64,000 nucleotides of DNA from Burkholderiales bacterium GJ-E10. Its GTDB lineage: Bacteria > Pseudomonadota > Gammaproteobacteria > Burkholderiales > Burkholderiaceae_F. Of this stretch, positions 54,735 to 63,017 are shown one piece after another (position 1 is the stretch's first letter; the number at the start of each line of letters is the position of its first letter). The notes under the pieces were generated by a model. The model was not told where the DNA came from. It searched no databases and was given only the letters and a program-made list of their open reading frames with translations. The DNA is taken from NCBI GenBank assembly GCA_000828975.1, contig AP014683.1, positions 2,499,700 to 2,563,699 on the forward strand, in the 5' to 3' direction. The position numbers and the translations under genes were made by a program.

Positions 54735-55870
54735 CAGATCACCTCGATTTCGGCCTTCAGGGCGCCCGCCGCCTTGAGCGCCTGCAGGATCGATACCAGA
54801 TCCGCCGGGTTCGCGCCCAGCGCGTTCAGCGCATTGACGAGGTCCGAGAGATTCGCGGTCTGCGGCACCTGCATCAGACTGCCGCCCTGCTGCTTGACCT
54901 TGATGCTGCTCTGCTGCGTGACCACGGTCTGACCTCCCGACAGCGCCCCCGGCTGCGACACCACCGGCGTCGTCGAAATGGTCACCGAGAGGTTTCCGTG
55001 CGCGACCGCCGCGGGCTCCAGCGTCACCATGCGGTTCATCACGATCGAGCCGGTGCGGGCGTTGATGATGACCCGCGCCGGCGGATCCGCCAGCGCCACG
55101 TCGACAGATTCGACGCGGGCCATGAAATCGACCCGCGCATTCGGATCCGCCGGCGCCCTGACGTCGATCGTGCGCCCGTCCTGGGCCGCCGCCGTTCCCG
55201 CCCCGAGCTTGGCGTTGATCGCATGGGCCACCGCGGCGGCGGTACCGAAATCGGTGCTGTTCAGTTCGAGCGCCAGCATGCCGCCGCGCTGGAACGGGCT
55301 CGCGACGGCACGTTCCACGGTTGCGCCACCCGGAATCCGGCCGGCATCGAGCTGATTGATCTGGACCTTCGAGCCGTTCTGCGACGCTCCCGCCCCGCCG
55401 ATCACGACGTTGCCCTGCGCCACGGCATACACCGTTCCATCGACCCCCTTGAGCGGCGTCATGAGCAGGGTTCCGCCGCGCAGACTGCGGGCCGTACCCA
55501 TGGAAGAGACCGTGACGTCGATCTGCTGCCCCGGCTGCGCGAACGCAGGCAGGGTTGCGGTCACCATCACCGCTGCGATATTCGTCAGCATCATGCTGGC
55601 CGTGGCCGACGGCGGGATGGTGATGCCGAGGTTCTGGAGCATGCTCTGCAAGCTCTGGACCGTGAACGGCGTCATCATCGTCTGGTCGCCGCTGTTGTCC
55701 AGCCCGACCACCAGCCCATAGCCGATCAAGGCGTTGCCGCGCACGCCGCGTACGCTCGCCAGGTCGCGGACGTGCTCGGCCCGCGCCGGAACGGAGCCCA
55801 GAATGCCGAGGGCACAGACCAGCAGCGCCGCAACGATCCGGAGCCATTTGTTGGGCAGGGAGACCTTCAT
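54734..55870 (-). CDS. flgI: Flagellar P-ring protein FlgI
   Basis: 378 residues with a Sec signal (cleavage after SVPARA, about residue 31). The mature start EHVRDLASVRGVRGNALIGYGLVVGL is canonical. Forms the periplasmic P ring with FlgA as chaperone. The ATG at 55870 overlaps the flgH stop; GTG at 55885 would lie within flgH. Confidence 0.97.
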   Translation of the reverse strand: MKVSLPNKWLRIVAALLVCALGILGSVPARAEHVRDLASVRGVRGNALIGYGLVVGLDNSGDQTMMTPFTVQSLQSMLQNLGITIPPSATASMMLTNIAAVMVTATLPAFAQPGQQIDVTVSSMGTARSLRGGTLLMTPLKGVDGTVYAVAQGNVVIGGAGASQNGSKVQINQLDAGRIPGGATVERAVASPFQRGGMLALELNSTDFGTAAAVAHAINAKLGAGTAAAQDGRTIDVRAPADPNARVDFMARVESVDVALADPPARVIINARTGSIVMNRMVTLEPAAVAHGNLSVTISTTPVVSQPGALSGGQTVVTQQSSIKVKQQGGSLMQVPQTANLSDLVNALNALGANPADLVSILQALKAAGALKAEIEVI

Positions 55871-56538
55871 CAGAATGGCGACCACGAATTGAAGAACCGG
55901 CCGAACCAGCCCTGGATCTGCGACTGCTCGATGTTGCCGCCGCCGCGATAGTCCAGGCGCACGTCGGCAAGCTGCGTCGAATCGATGATGTTCCCCGGCT
56001 GGATGAATTCGGGGTTGACGACCCCGGTCAACTTCAGCTTCTCGGAGTTGCGGCGGATGCCGATCTGCTTTTCTCCGGCAACTACCAGATTGCCGTTGGG
56101 AAGCACTTCCGTCACCGTGACGGTGATCGTCCCGGTGAAGTTGTCGGTGGACGTCGTCTGTCCGGTTCCGGCGAAGGAGTTGTCGCCGGCGCCGCTGGCG
56201 TTCCAGCCATGGAAGCCGATGCCGGCGACCGACACCCCCGGGACCTGCGATGCGAAGCTGGTCTTCTTGTCGGTTGCGGAATTGGCACTCTGCGCCGCAT
56301 TGAGATTTTCGGCGATCTGCACGGTCAGGATGTCGCCGACCGCGCGCGGCTTCGGATCCGAGAACAGGTCGACGTTGCCTGCGGTGCGGAAGATCGACCC
56401 GGTCGGCGCGACGTATTGGTCATAAGGCGCGGCGCGGGCGGTCATCGGCACGTTCTCCGAGACCGGCTCGCGCGGTTCGGCGCACGCGCCAAGCAGCAGC
56501 GCCGAAGACAGGATTGCGACGAAGGCGGGCGAACGCAT
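55870..56538 (-). CDS. flgH: Flagellar L-ring lipoprotein FlgH
   Basis: 222 residues with a lipobox (LLLGAC, Cys19). The conserved region GDILTVQIAENLNAAQSANS and the C-terminal TGVVNPEFIQPGNIIDSTQLADVRL fit FlgH. Forms the outer-membrane L ring. Confidence 0.97.
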   Translation of the reverse strand: MRSPAFVAILSSALLLGACAEPREPVSENVPMTARAAPYDQYVAPTGSIFRTAGNVDLFSDPKPRAVGDILTVQIAENLNAAQSANSATDKKTSFASQVPGVSVAGIGFHGWNASGAGDNSFAGTGQTTSTDNFTGTITVTVTEVLPNGNLVVAGEKQIGIRRNSEKLKLTGVVNPEFIQPGNIIDSTQLADVRLDYRGGGNIEQSQIQGWFGRFFNSWSPF

Positions 56539-56556
56539 GATCGGGTTCCTGCCGGT

Positions 56557-57339
56557 TTACAAGGTGCTGAGCTTCGCCAGCATCGAGTCGGCGGTCGAAA
56601 CCGACTTGGAATTCATCTCATAGGCACGCTGGGTCTGGATCATCTTCACCAACTCGGAGACGACGTTGACGTTGCTCGATTCCAGGTACCCCTGTTGCAG
56701 GAGGCCCGCGCCGTTGAGACCGGGCGTGGTGAGAATCGGCGTTCCCGACGACATCGTCTGCTGGAACAGATTTTGTCCGTACGGCTGCAGACCCGACGGA
56801 TTGATGAACAGCGTCAACTGCAGCGCCCCCACTTTCTGCGCGGCAGAACTGCCCGGGAGCGTCACGCTCACGGTACCGTCCTGACCGATCGTGACCGAGG
56901 TTGCACTCGGCGGAATGGTGATCGGCGGCGACACGAAATATCCCGAACTCGTAACGAGTTGCCCGACGTTGTTCAGATGGAGCGACCCGTCGCGGGTGTA
57001 CGCCAGGGTCCCGTCGGGGAGCTGGACCTGGATGAATCCGTTGCCGTTGATCGCGACGTCGAGCTGATTGCCGGTGTTCTGCAGGTTTCCCTGCGTGAAC
57101 ATCGCCTCGGTCGCCACCGGCTGCACGCCGGTGCCGACCTGCAGTCCGGTCGGCAGGTAGGTCTGCTGGGACGAATTGGCTCCCGGCTGACGCAGGTTCT
57201 GGTACAGGAGGTCCTGGAACTCGACGCGGGACGATTTGAATCCCGTCGTGTCGACGTTGGCGAGATTGTTGGAGATCACGTCCAGCTGCATCTGCTGGGC
57301 GTTCATTCCGGTCTGGGCGATCCATAAGCTTCTGATCAT
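56557..57339 (-). CDS. flgG: Flagellar distal rod protein FlgG
   Basis: 260 residues, the standard length. Start [20 protein letters not shown] with [16 protein letters not shown], and the C-terminal [20 protein letters not shown] followed by AYEMNSKSV. Both are the rod/hook family terminal helices. Confidence 0.97.
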   Translation of the reverse strand: MIRSLWIAQTGMNAQQMQLDVISNNLANVDTTGFKSSRVEFQDLLYQNLRQPGANSSQQTYLPTGLQVGTGVQPVATEAMFTQGNLQNTGNQLDVAINGNGFIQVQLPDGTLAYTRDGSLHLNNVGQLVTSSGYFVSPPITIPPSATSVTIGQDGTVSVTLPGSSAAQKVGALQLTLFINPSGLQPYGQNLFQQTMSSGTPILTTPGLNGAGLLQQGYLESSNVNVVSELVKMIQTQRAYEMNSKSVSTADSMLAKLSTL

Positions 57340-57394
57340 TACTCTTCTCCAAGGCCGATGCCGACGCGGAATCCGGCCTCACTAGCGGACATCA

Positions 57395-58135
57395 CTATGC
57401 GGACACCAGGGTCTCGGCCTTCTGATCGTTCTGTTGTGCCGTGGTCAGCAGATTCATCTGCATCTCGTACTGCCGGGAGGCCTCGATCATTCCGGTCATC
57501 GCGCCGATGACGTTGACGTTGCTGCCTTCCAGGGCATCGCTTACCAGCTGGACGGTGGGATCCGCACTCGCCGGCTGGCCGTCCTGGGTTCGGAACAGGC
57601 CGTCCGCCCCCTTGATCAGGTTGCTCGCCGGCGGGTTGACCATCTTCAGCTGTCCAACGACGATGGGCACCGGTGCGACGGTGGTCTGCACGCTCACGGT
57701 TCCATTCGGGGCGATCGTCACCGAGGCGGCGTTGATCGGAATGGAGATCGGACCGTTCACCCCTTGCACCTGGCCGATTCCGGGCAACTGCAGCGTTCCG
57801 TCCGATCCGACCTGGAAGGCGCCGTTGCGCGTATATGCTTCCGTGCCATCGGGAGCCTGGACGGTGAACCATCCCGGCCCCTTGATCGCGGCGTCGAGGC
57901 TGTTCCCGGTCGTCTCGATCGGCCCTTGGGAGAAGTCCGACCCGGTCGTCGTCTCCACCGCGAACACGCGCGTTCCCGGCTGCGCAGTCTGTCCCTGAAT
58001 CGGAACGGCGCGCATCGCGGCGAAATCGGCGCGGAACCCCGTGGTATCGACGTTGGCGAGGTTGTTCGCCAGGATGGCCTGGCGCGAGAACAAATACTGC
58101 GCGCCGGTCATCGCGGTGTAGATCAGACGGTCCAT
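57395..58135 (-). CDS. flgF: Flagellar proximal rod protein FlgF
   Basis: 246 residues. Start MDRLIYTAMTGAQYLFSRQA with [15 protein letters not shown] and C-terminal LEGSNVNVIGAMTGMIEASR. The MDRLIYTAMTGA start distinguishes FlgF from FlgG. Confidence 0.96.
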   Translation of the reverse strand: MDRLIYTAMTGAQYLFSRQAILANNLANVDTTGFRADFAAMRAVPIQGQTAQPGTRVFAVETTTGSDFSQGPIETTGNSLDAAIKGPGWFTVQAPDGTEAYTRNGAFQVGSDGTLQLPGIGQVQGVNGPISIPINAASVTIAPNGTVSVQTTVAPVPIVVGQLKMVNPPASNLIKGADGLFRTQDGQPASADPTVQLVSDALEGSNVNVIGAMTGMIEASRQYEMQMNLLTTAQQNDQKAETLVSA

Positions 58136-58160
58136 GGCAATACCCCTCCGGCGTCACGAA

Positions 58161-59405
58161 TCAGCGCAGCGTCATCAGCGTCTGCTGCACCTGGTCCTCG
58201 GTCTTGATCATCTCGGCGTTGCCCTGATAGGCACGCTGCGCGCTGATCATGTTCACGAGTTCGGTGGTCAAGTCGACGGTCGACTGCTCGAGCGCGCCGG
58301 ACTGCAGCGTCCCCAGCGACCCCGATCCCGGCGCCCCCACAACCGGTGCACCCGAGGCCGAGGTTTCCGCGAACTGGTTGTTGCTGAGCGCCGCCAACCC
58401 CTGCGGATTGGTGAAGTTGGCCAAGGCGATCTGACCCTGCGCAACCGTCTGGCCGTTGGTGTAGTTGCCGAGGATCGTGCCGTCGCTGCCGATGGAAAAG
58501 CCGGCGAGTTGCCCGGTGGTGTAGCCGTTCTGGATGTTGGAACTCACCGCGAACGGCACGCCGTACTGGGTCGAGGAGGGAAACGAGACCGCAACGTTGA
58601 CCGGATTGGCGCCGTTGGTGGGCGTGAACGCCAGGCTCATCGTTCCCGCGGGGTTGGTGCTGCCGGTTGCCGTGCCGCTGTTGACGCCGGACAGCCCGCC
58701 GGACGAGTTGAAGGTCATCGAGCCCAACTGGGTGGGCAGGGCGGTGCCATCGACCGTGCCATATACGTCCCACGTCCCCGGCGTTGCGCTGTTGACGAAA
58801 TACATCGTCATCGTGTGGGCGTTGCCCAACGAGTCGTAGAGCGACATCGAGGTCGACGAGTTGTAGGTCGTCGGATTGGTCGGGCTGAAGGTGCCGGTCG
58901 GCGGCGTTGCGTTGGCCGGCAGATTGAGCGTGAAGTTCGCCGTGGTGCTCGCCGAGGGCGGCACCGGCGCCGTCGACAGCGTCAGCGGCTGCGGGGGTGT
59001 CGACGAAATCGATCCGTTCGGACCCGCAGGATATCCGGTCAACTGCGCCCCGGTCGAATTGACGATGTCGCCGTTGGCGTTGAGGGAGAACTGGCCATCG
59101 CGGGAATACGTGGCCACACCGTTATTGACCTCGCGGAAGAACCCCTGGCCGTTGATCGCGATGTCCAGGGGATTGCCGGTCGTGGTGATGTTCCCTTGCG
59201 TAAAAATCGGCGCAACCGCCGCCACGCTCGTCCCGATCCCGACCGCCGTGCTGCTCGACCCCCAAAGAGAGTTGGCATACACATCGGCGAATTCGGCCCG
59301 CGCGGTCTTGAAGCCAACGGTGGCGGAGTTGGCGATGTTGTTGCCGATGACGTCGAGCGCCTGAGACGATGCGTCCAACCCCGAGAGTGCCTGTCCGTAT
59401 CCCAT
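58161..59405 (-). CDS. flgE: Flagellar hook protein FlgE
   Basis: 414 residues. Start MGYGQALSGLDASSQALDVI with GNNIANSATVGFKTARAEF; C-terminal LEQSTVDLTTELVNMISAQR and AYQGNAEMIKTEDQ. The central domain is variable. FlgD caps its assembly. Confidence 0.97.
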   Translation of the reverse strand: MGYGQALSGLDASSQALDVIGNNIANSATVGFKTARAEFADVYANSLWGSSSTAVGIGTSVAAVAPIFTQGNITTTGNPLDIAINGQGFFREVNNGVATYSRDGQFSLNANGDIVNSTGAQLTGYPAGPNGSISSTPPQPLTLSTAPVPPSASTTANFTLNLPANATPPTGTFSPTNPTTYNSSTSMSLYDSLGNAHTMTMYFVNSATPGTWDVYGTVDGTALPTQLGSMTFNSSGGLSGVNSGTATGSTNPAGTMSLAFTPTNGANPVNVAVSFPSSTQYGVPFAVSSNIQNGYTTGQLAGFSIGSDGTILGNYTNGQTVAQGQIALANFTNPQGLAALSNNQFAETSASGAPVVGAPGSGSLGTLQSGALEQSTVDLTTELVNMISAQRAYQGNAEMIKTEDQVQQTLMTLR

Positions 59406-59467
59406 GTTCGATTTCTCCTGGATGCTTTGACTGCTCTTGCTGCGTTTTTCCCGACGGCGGCGCCGTC

Positions 59468-60253
59468 CTACATGATCTGCATGACCGAGGTGTAGGGAAC
59501 CTGGCTGCCGTTGCCCAGCATCAACTGGGTTGTGCCGTTGGATTGCGGCACGGCGCCGATGACCGGCTGCAAGTTGTAGGGCGAGGCCGTCACCGATGCG
59601 CCGCCGCTTCCGGTCGCGGTCACGCTGAACTGATAGTTGCCCGCAGGCGCGGTGGATCCCGAACTCGTGCTGCCGTCCCAGGCAAAGTCCTGGAAGCCGG
59701 CGCTCATCGGGCCGAGATTGAGCGTCTGCACGACGTTTCCCGACGAATCGCTGACCGTCACCGTGACGTTCTGGGCAGCCGATCCGAGGTCGATTCCGCC
59801 GACCGCGCTCGCGCCGGACCCGTTCGAATTGGATGCCAGGTTGAGCCCCGATCCCGCGACCATCACGTTGTGTCCAGTCAGCATGCCCGACTGGATCGTC
59901 GCGCTCTGCTGCAGTTGCGTGAGAAGCTGCGAGATGTTGGTATTGAGGTTGTTGATGCCGGTCACCGTGCTGATCTGCGCCAACTGCGAGGTGAGCTGGG
60001 TGCTGTCCATCGGGTTGAGCGGATCCTGGTTGTTCATCTGGGCGACCAGGAGCTGGAGGAACGTCTGCTGGAGGTTCTGCGAGCCCGAGGTCGATCCGGA
60101 CGACGACGAGGACGACGTGGACGACGTTCCGCCCGTGGACGACCCCGACCCTGTTGCGCCGGCGGAAGACGTCGACGGCGGAGCGACGGTCGAATTGGCG
60201 AGGATCGCGCTCCAGGGATTGGCGGCGGTCGCGCTCGTGCTGGATGTGGTCAT
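59468..60253 (-). CDS. flgD: Flagellar hook-cap protein FlgD
   Basis: 261 residues. A long Ser/Thr/Gly N-terminal tract (to about 58) precedes the conserved LQQTFLQLLVAQMNNQDPLN and PMDSTQLTSQLAQISTVTG; then FlgD Ig-like and tudor-like regions. The ATG at 60253 has GGAGAG seven bases upstream. Scaffold for hook polymerisation. Confidence 0.95.
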   Translation of the reverse strand: MTTSSTSATAANPWSAILANSTVAPPSTSSAGATGSGSSTGGTSSTSSSSSSGSTSGSQNLQQTFLQLLVAQMNNQDPLNPMDSTQLTSQLAQISTVTGINNLNTNISQLLTQLQQSATIQSGMLTGHNVMVAGSGLNLASNSNGSGASAVGGIDLGSAAQNVTVTVSDSSGNVVQTLNLGPMSAGFQDFAWDGSTSSGSTAPAGNYQFSVTATGSGGASVTASPYNLQPVIGAVPQSNGTTQLMLGNGSQVPYTSVMQIM

Positions 60254-60266
60254 GGACAATCTCTCC

Positions 60267-60674
60267 TTATCCGGCCATCTGGATGACTTTGTCGAGCAAG
60301 GTTTTGGCCGTGGTCATCACGTCGACATTGCTCTGGTAGCTGCGCGAGGCGGAGATCATGTTGACCATCTCCTCGACCGGGTTGACGTTGGGCATCGTCA
60401 CGTTGCCGCTGGCGTCGGCCGCCGGATTCGACGGGTCGTGGACCTTGCGCCCAGCGGTGTTGTTCTGCACGACGCCGGCGACCTGCACCCCCGCCGACGC
60501 CGGATCGGAGCCGAACATGTGCGTTTGGAACACGACCTCCCGCGCCTTGTACGGTTGGCCATTGGGTCCGGCGACCGAATTGGCATTCGCCAGATTGCTT
60601 GCGACGACATTGAGTCGCTCGCTTTGCGCCGACACCGCGGACGCCGAAACATCGAATACGCTGAAGAGAGACAT
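60267..60674 (-). CDS. flgC: Flagellar proximal rod protein FlgC
   Basis: 135 residues. Start MSLFSVFDVSASAVSAQSER with VVASNLANANS, and C-terminal VNPVEEMVNMISASRSYQSN. Standard length. Confidence 0.97.
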   Translation of the reverse strand: MSLFSVFDVSASAVSAQSERLNVVASNLANANSVAGPNGQPYKAREVVFQTHMFGSDPASAGVQVAGVVQNNTAGRKVHDPSNPAADASGNVTMPNVNPVEEMVNMISASRSYQSNVDVMTTAKTLLDKVIQMAG

Positions 60675-60718
60675 TTCCGCTCCTTCTCACCATTACCCTG
60701 CGCTGTCATCCCGCGCCG

Positions 60719-61162
60719 TCATCCCGTGATGACGGTCGTCATCTGTTGGAACTTGCTGCTGAGAAACCGCACGGTCGCCTCGTAGCGAACGGAGTTCTGC
60801 GCGAACTCCGCCCGCTGCTGATCGATGTTCACCGTGTTGCCGTCCATCGAGGCCTGCAGCGGCACCTGGTAGAGCAGCGGCGGCGTGGCCGCCGAGGAGT
60901 CGCCGCCCGCCGGCGCGCCCGAGCCGTTCAGGTGGGCAGGATTGGTGTGCGCCATCGCCACCGGCGCCGCCGCGCCCGCTACGCCGGACGTGGCACCACC
61001 CGTAGCCGCCGCCAGCGCCTGCTGAAAATTGAAATCCCGCGCCAGATACCCCGGCGTGTCCGCATTGGCGATGTTCGCAGCCAGCACCTGTCCGCGTTTG
61101 GCGTACAGGTTGAGTGCCTGGGCCTGGAAATCGACCGCCGACATTCCACCGAACTCTGCCAT
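60719..61162 (-). CDS. flgB: Flagellar proximal rod protein FlgB
   Basis: 147 residues, first gene of the flgB-L operon. LAANIANADTPGYLARDFNF and the C-terminal QNSVRYEATVRFLSSKFQQM are typical; the middle has an Ala/Gly-rich stretch. GAAGGGCAAC precedes the ATG. I found no clear sigma54 or sigma28 promoter pointing at it. Confidence 0.96.
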   Translation of the reverse strand: MAEFGGMSAVDFQAQALNLYAKRGQVLAANIANADTPGYLARDFNFQQALAAATGGATSGVAGAAAPVAMAHTNPAHLNGSGAPAGGDSSAATPPLLYQVPLQASMDGNTVNIDQQRAEFAQNSVRYEATVRFLSSKFQQMTTVITG

Positions 61163-61184
61163 GTTGCCCTTCCCGTCTGCCGAT

Positions 61185-61202
61185 CCCGCAAAAGCGGGTT
61201 TT
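61185..61202 (+). terminator. Short hairpin with T-run between flgB and flgA
   Basis: CCCGC-AAAA-GCGGG followed by TTTT (plus strand). It would stop plus-strand transcripts just before the FliA promoter of flgA. On the minus strand it lies in the flgB leader. Confidence 0.4.
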
Positions 61203-61208
61203 CAGCCC

Positions 61209-61235
61209 TAAAGTTTTCTTTCCTGGCGCCGATTA
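61209..61235 (+). promoter_or_regulatory. FliA (sigma28) promoter for flgA
   Basis: TAAAGTTT (61209-61216), 11 bases, GCCGATTA (61228-61235). This differs from the consensus TAAAGTTT-N11-GCCGATAA at one base. It points to flgA, 97 bases downstream. Confidence 0.88.
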
Positions 61236-61331
61236 TTGACCTGTCGAGGTCCCGGGATCGGCGGATAAGCCGGGTTCGTGCGCGCCTTCTTGCCGGATCC
61301 GGCAGGATGGGAGGCGCATACGCTTGCCAGC

Positions 61332-62069
61332 ATGAAACGGGTATTCCGACTCCTCGATGCCATCCGGCGGCCTGCCGCCGGAGTCCTGGCGACCGCCATG
61401 GCCGCGCTCGCCCTGCCGGCAGGGGCCACCCCCGCATGGCAGGGCGGATCCGACCGGATCGCCATCGTGCGGGCGTTCGCCGAACAGGAGGCGGCGCGGG
61501 AACAACCCGCGTATCGGGCACAGATCGAGGTCGGGACGCTCAATCCGTACCTGCGTCTGGCGCCGTGCAATCAAGTGGAGCCGTTCCTGTACCCCGGTGC
61601 GCGGCTCTGGGGCCGCGGCTTCGTCGGCCTGCGCTGCATGGAGGCCGGGCGCGCCTGGTCGGTATCGGTACCCGTGGTGGTCCATTACTTCGGACCGGCC
61701 CTGATTGCCACGCAGCCGATTCCGGTGCTCACGCCGATCACGGCGGCACAGGTGCAGCGGACGGAAGTGGATTTGACCCGCGACCCGGGCGGCGTTGCCA
61801 CCCGGCTGTCCCAGGTGCTCGACCACACCCTGCAACTGCCGGTTGCTGCCGGACAGGCCATCCCCCTGAGCGCGCTGCAGGTCGTTCCGGCGGTGCGGCA
61901 AGGCGATGCCGTCACGATCGTCGGCAGAGGAACCGGGTTTTCGATCACCACGGATGGAATCGCCCTCGGCGCAGCCGGGCCGGGCGACCCGGTCCAGGTG
62001 AAAACCGAGTCGGGCCGGATCGTCACCGGCACGGCGGAACGGGGGCGGGTCGTCGAACTGCGCTTCTGA
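61332..62069 (+). CDS. flgA: Flagellar P-ring assembly chaperone FlgA
   Basis: 245 residues with a Sec signal (MKRVFRLLDAIRRPAAGVLA, cleavage near ALPAGA). C-terminal SAF-type domain: GPALIATQPIPVLTPITAAQ, AGQAIPLSAL, QGDAVTIVGRGTGFSIT, GDPVQVKTESGRIVTG. Holds FlgI in the periplasm for P-ring assembly. The ATG at 61332 lacks a strong ribosome site but gives the signal peptide. Confidence 0.95.
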   Translation: MKRVFRLLDAIRRPAAGVLATAMAALALPAGATPAWQGGSDRIAIVRAFAEQEAAREQPAYRAQIEVGTLNPYLRLAPCNQVEPFLYPGARLWGRGFVGLRCMEAGRAWSVSVPVVVHYFGPALIATQPIPVLTPITAAQVQRTEVDLTRDPGGVATRLSQVLDHTLQLPVAAGQAIPLSALQVVPAVRQGDAVTIVGRGTGFSITTDGIALGAAGPGDPVQVKTESGRIVTGTAERGRVVELRF

Positions 62070-62095
62070 TGCTGGGCAACCTGCATGAAAGGCGC

Positions 62096-62122
62096 TAAAG
62101 TTTGCCGCCGCGAGGCCGATTC
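62096..62122 (+). promoter_or_regulatory. FliA (sigma28) promoter for flgMN
   Basis: TAAAGTTT (62096-62103), 11 bases, GCCGATTC (62115-62122), 47 bases before the flgM ATG. Places the anti-sigma gene under its own target sigma factor. Confidence 0.88.
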
Positions 62123-62169
62123 CGGTTGACAGAGAACCCAGGAATCCATGCCTCGGGAGGAATCACACC

Positions 62170-62526
62170 ATGAAGATCACCGGTAGTCCCTCAGGCCCCA
62201 AGGGCGCGGGAAGTACGGGAGCCAGCGGCGCCGGGCGCGCCGGCGGCCGTGCCAACGCGGCCGGCCCGGCCACCGGGACGGCAGGCACCGCCGCGAGCGG
62301 CGCATCCGCAGCAGCCGCATCTCCCGGCGGAACGTCCTCGGCCGCCGTTCATTTGAGTCAACTCGATGCGCAGTTTGCGCAATCGGACTTCAACGCGGCC
62401 AAAGTCCACGAAATCACCTCAGCAATCGCCAACGGCAGCTATCGGGTGAATGCCGGAGCAGTTGCCGAGAAGCTGGTCGCCACGGCGGCGGCTCTGGCCG
62501 GTCGGCCCCAAGGCGCCGGCGCATGA
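62170..62526 (+). CDS. flgM: Anti-sigma28 factor FlgM
   Basis: 118 residues. Start MKITGS, a long Gly/Ala/Ser tract (about 8-58) and a C-terminal FliA-binding part: VHLSQLDAQFAQSDFNAAKV and ITSAIANGSYRVNAGAVAEKL. FlgM holds FliA until the hook is complete and FlgM is exported. GGGAGG lies seven bases before the ATG. The low-complexity N-terminus is longer than in E. coli (97 residues total). Confidence 0.94.
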   Translation: MKITGSPSGPKGAGSTGASGAGRAGGRANAAGPATGTAGTAASGASAAAASPGGTSSAAVHLSQLDAQFAQSDFNAAKVHEITSAIANGSYRVNAGAVAEKLVATAAALAGRPQGAGA

Positions 62527-62864
62527 TCCGAAGCGGCCCGATGGAATCGACGATCACCGAACTGATCGACTGCCTCGAGCAGGAGCATCGGGCTCTGCTT
62601 GCGGAGGATGTGGTGACGCTGGAATCCGTCGTGGCCCGCAAGGAACGCCTTCTTTCCGCCATCTCTTCCCTGCAGGCCGGCGACCGCCGCGCAACGGCGG
62701 CGCTCACTGGCCTGCTGACGCGCGCGCGGGCCCTGAATGAGCGCAATGCCGCAACGCTGACGCCGCGCATGGCGTTCAACCGCGTCCGGCTGAATGCGCT
62801 GCACGGCGCGCGAAACGGCGACGCCGCGGTCTATACCGCGCGCGGCGCGTTCTCGGCGCGGTAA
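62523..62864 (+). CDS. flgN: Export chaperone FlgN
   Basis: 113 residues, helical. LIDCLEQEHRALLAEDVVTL and ESVVARKERLLSAI match the FlgN coiled-coil pattern; RALNERNAATLTPRM follows. Chaperone for FlgK and FlgL. The ATG at 62523 overlaps the flgM stop (ATGA). Confidence 0.92.
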   Translation: MIRSGPMESTITELIDCLEQEHRALLAEDVVTLESVVARKERLLSAISSLQAGDRRATAALTGLLTRARALNERNAATLTPRMAFNRVRLNALHGARNGDAAVYTARGAFSAR

Positions 62865-62948
62865 TCGCGTACGTACCCTCGCAAGCACGTACCCCTGGTT
62901 TCCCACCGGTAGCGGCTGCGCTTCGCGCGGCCGGAAGACGCAAAAAAA

Positions 62949-62972
62949 GACCCGTCCGGTTTGGGACGGGTC
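62949..62972. terminator. Bidirectional Rho-independent terminator
   Basis: GACCCGTCC-GGTTTG-GGACGGGTC is flanked by seven A on the left and CTTTTCC on the right, so it works for flgN (plus) and for the chemoreceptor gene (minus). Stem of 9 bp with A-T extension. Confidence 0.92.
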
Positions 62973-63017
62973 TTTTCCTTGCCGCGCGGGTTTCGGCCGG
63001 GGCGTCGCCAGGATCGA

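Noticed and set aside
61236-61331. Sigma54 promoter for flgB
   Set aside because: TGGCAAG-type runs occur, but GG and GC are not at the required 10-base spacing.
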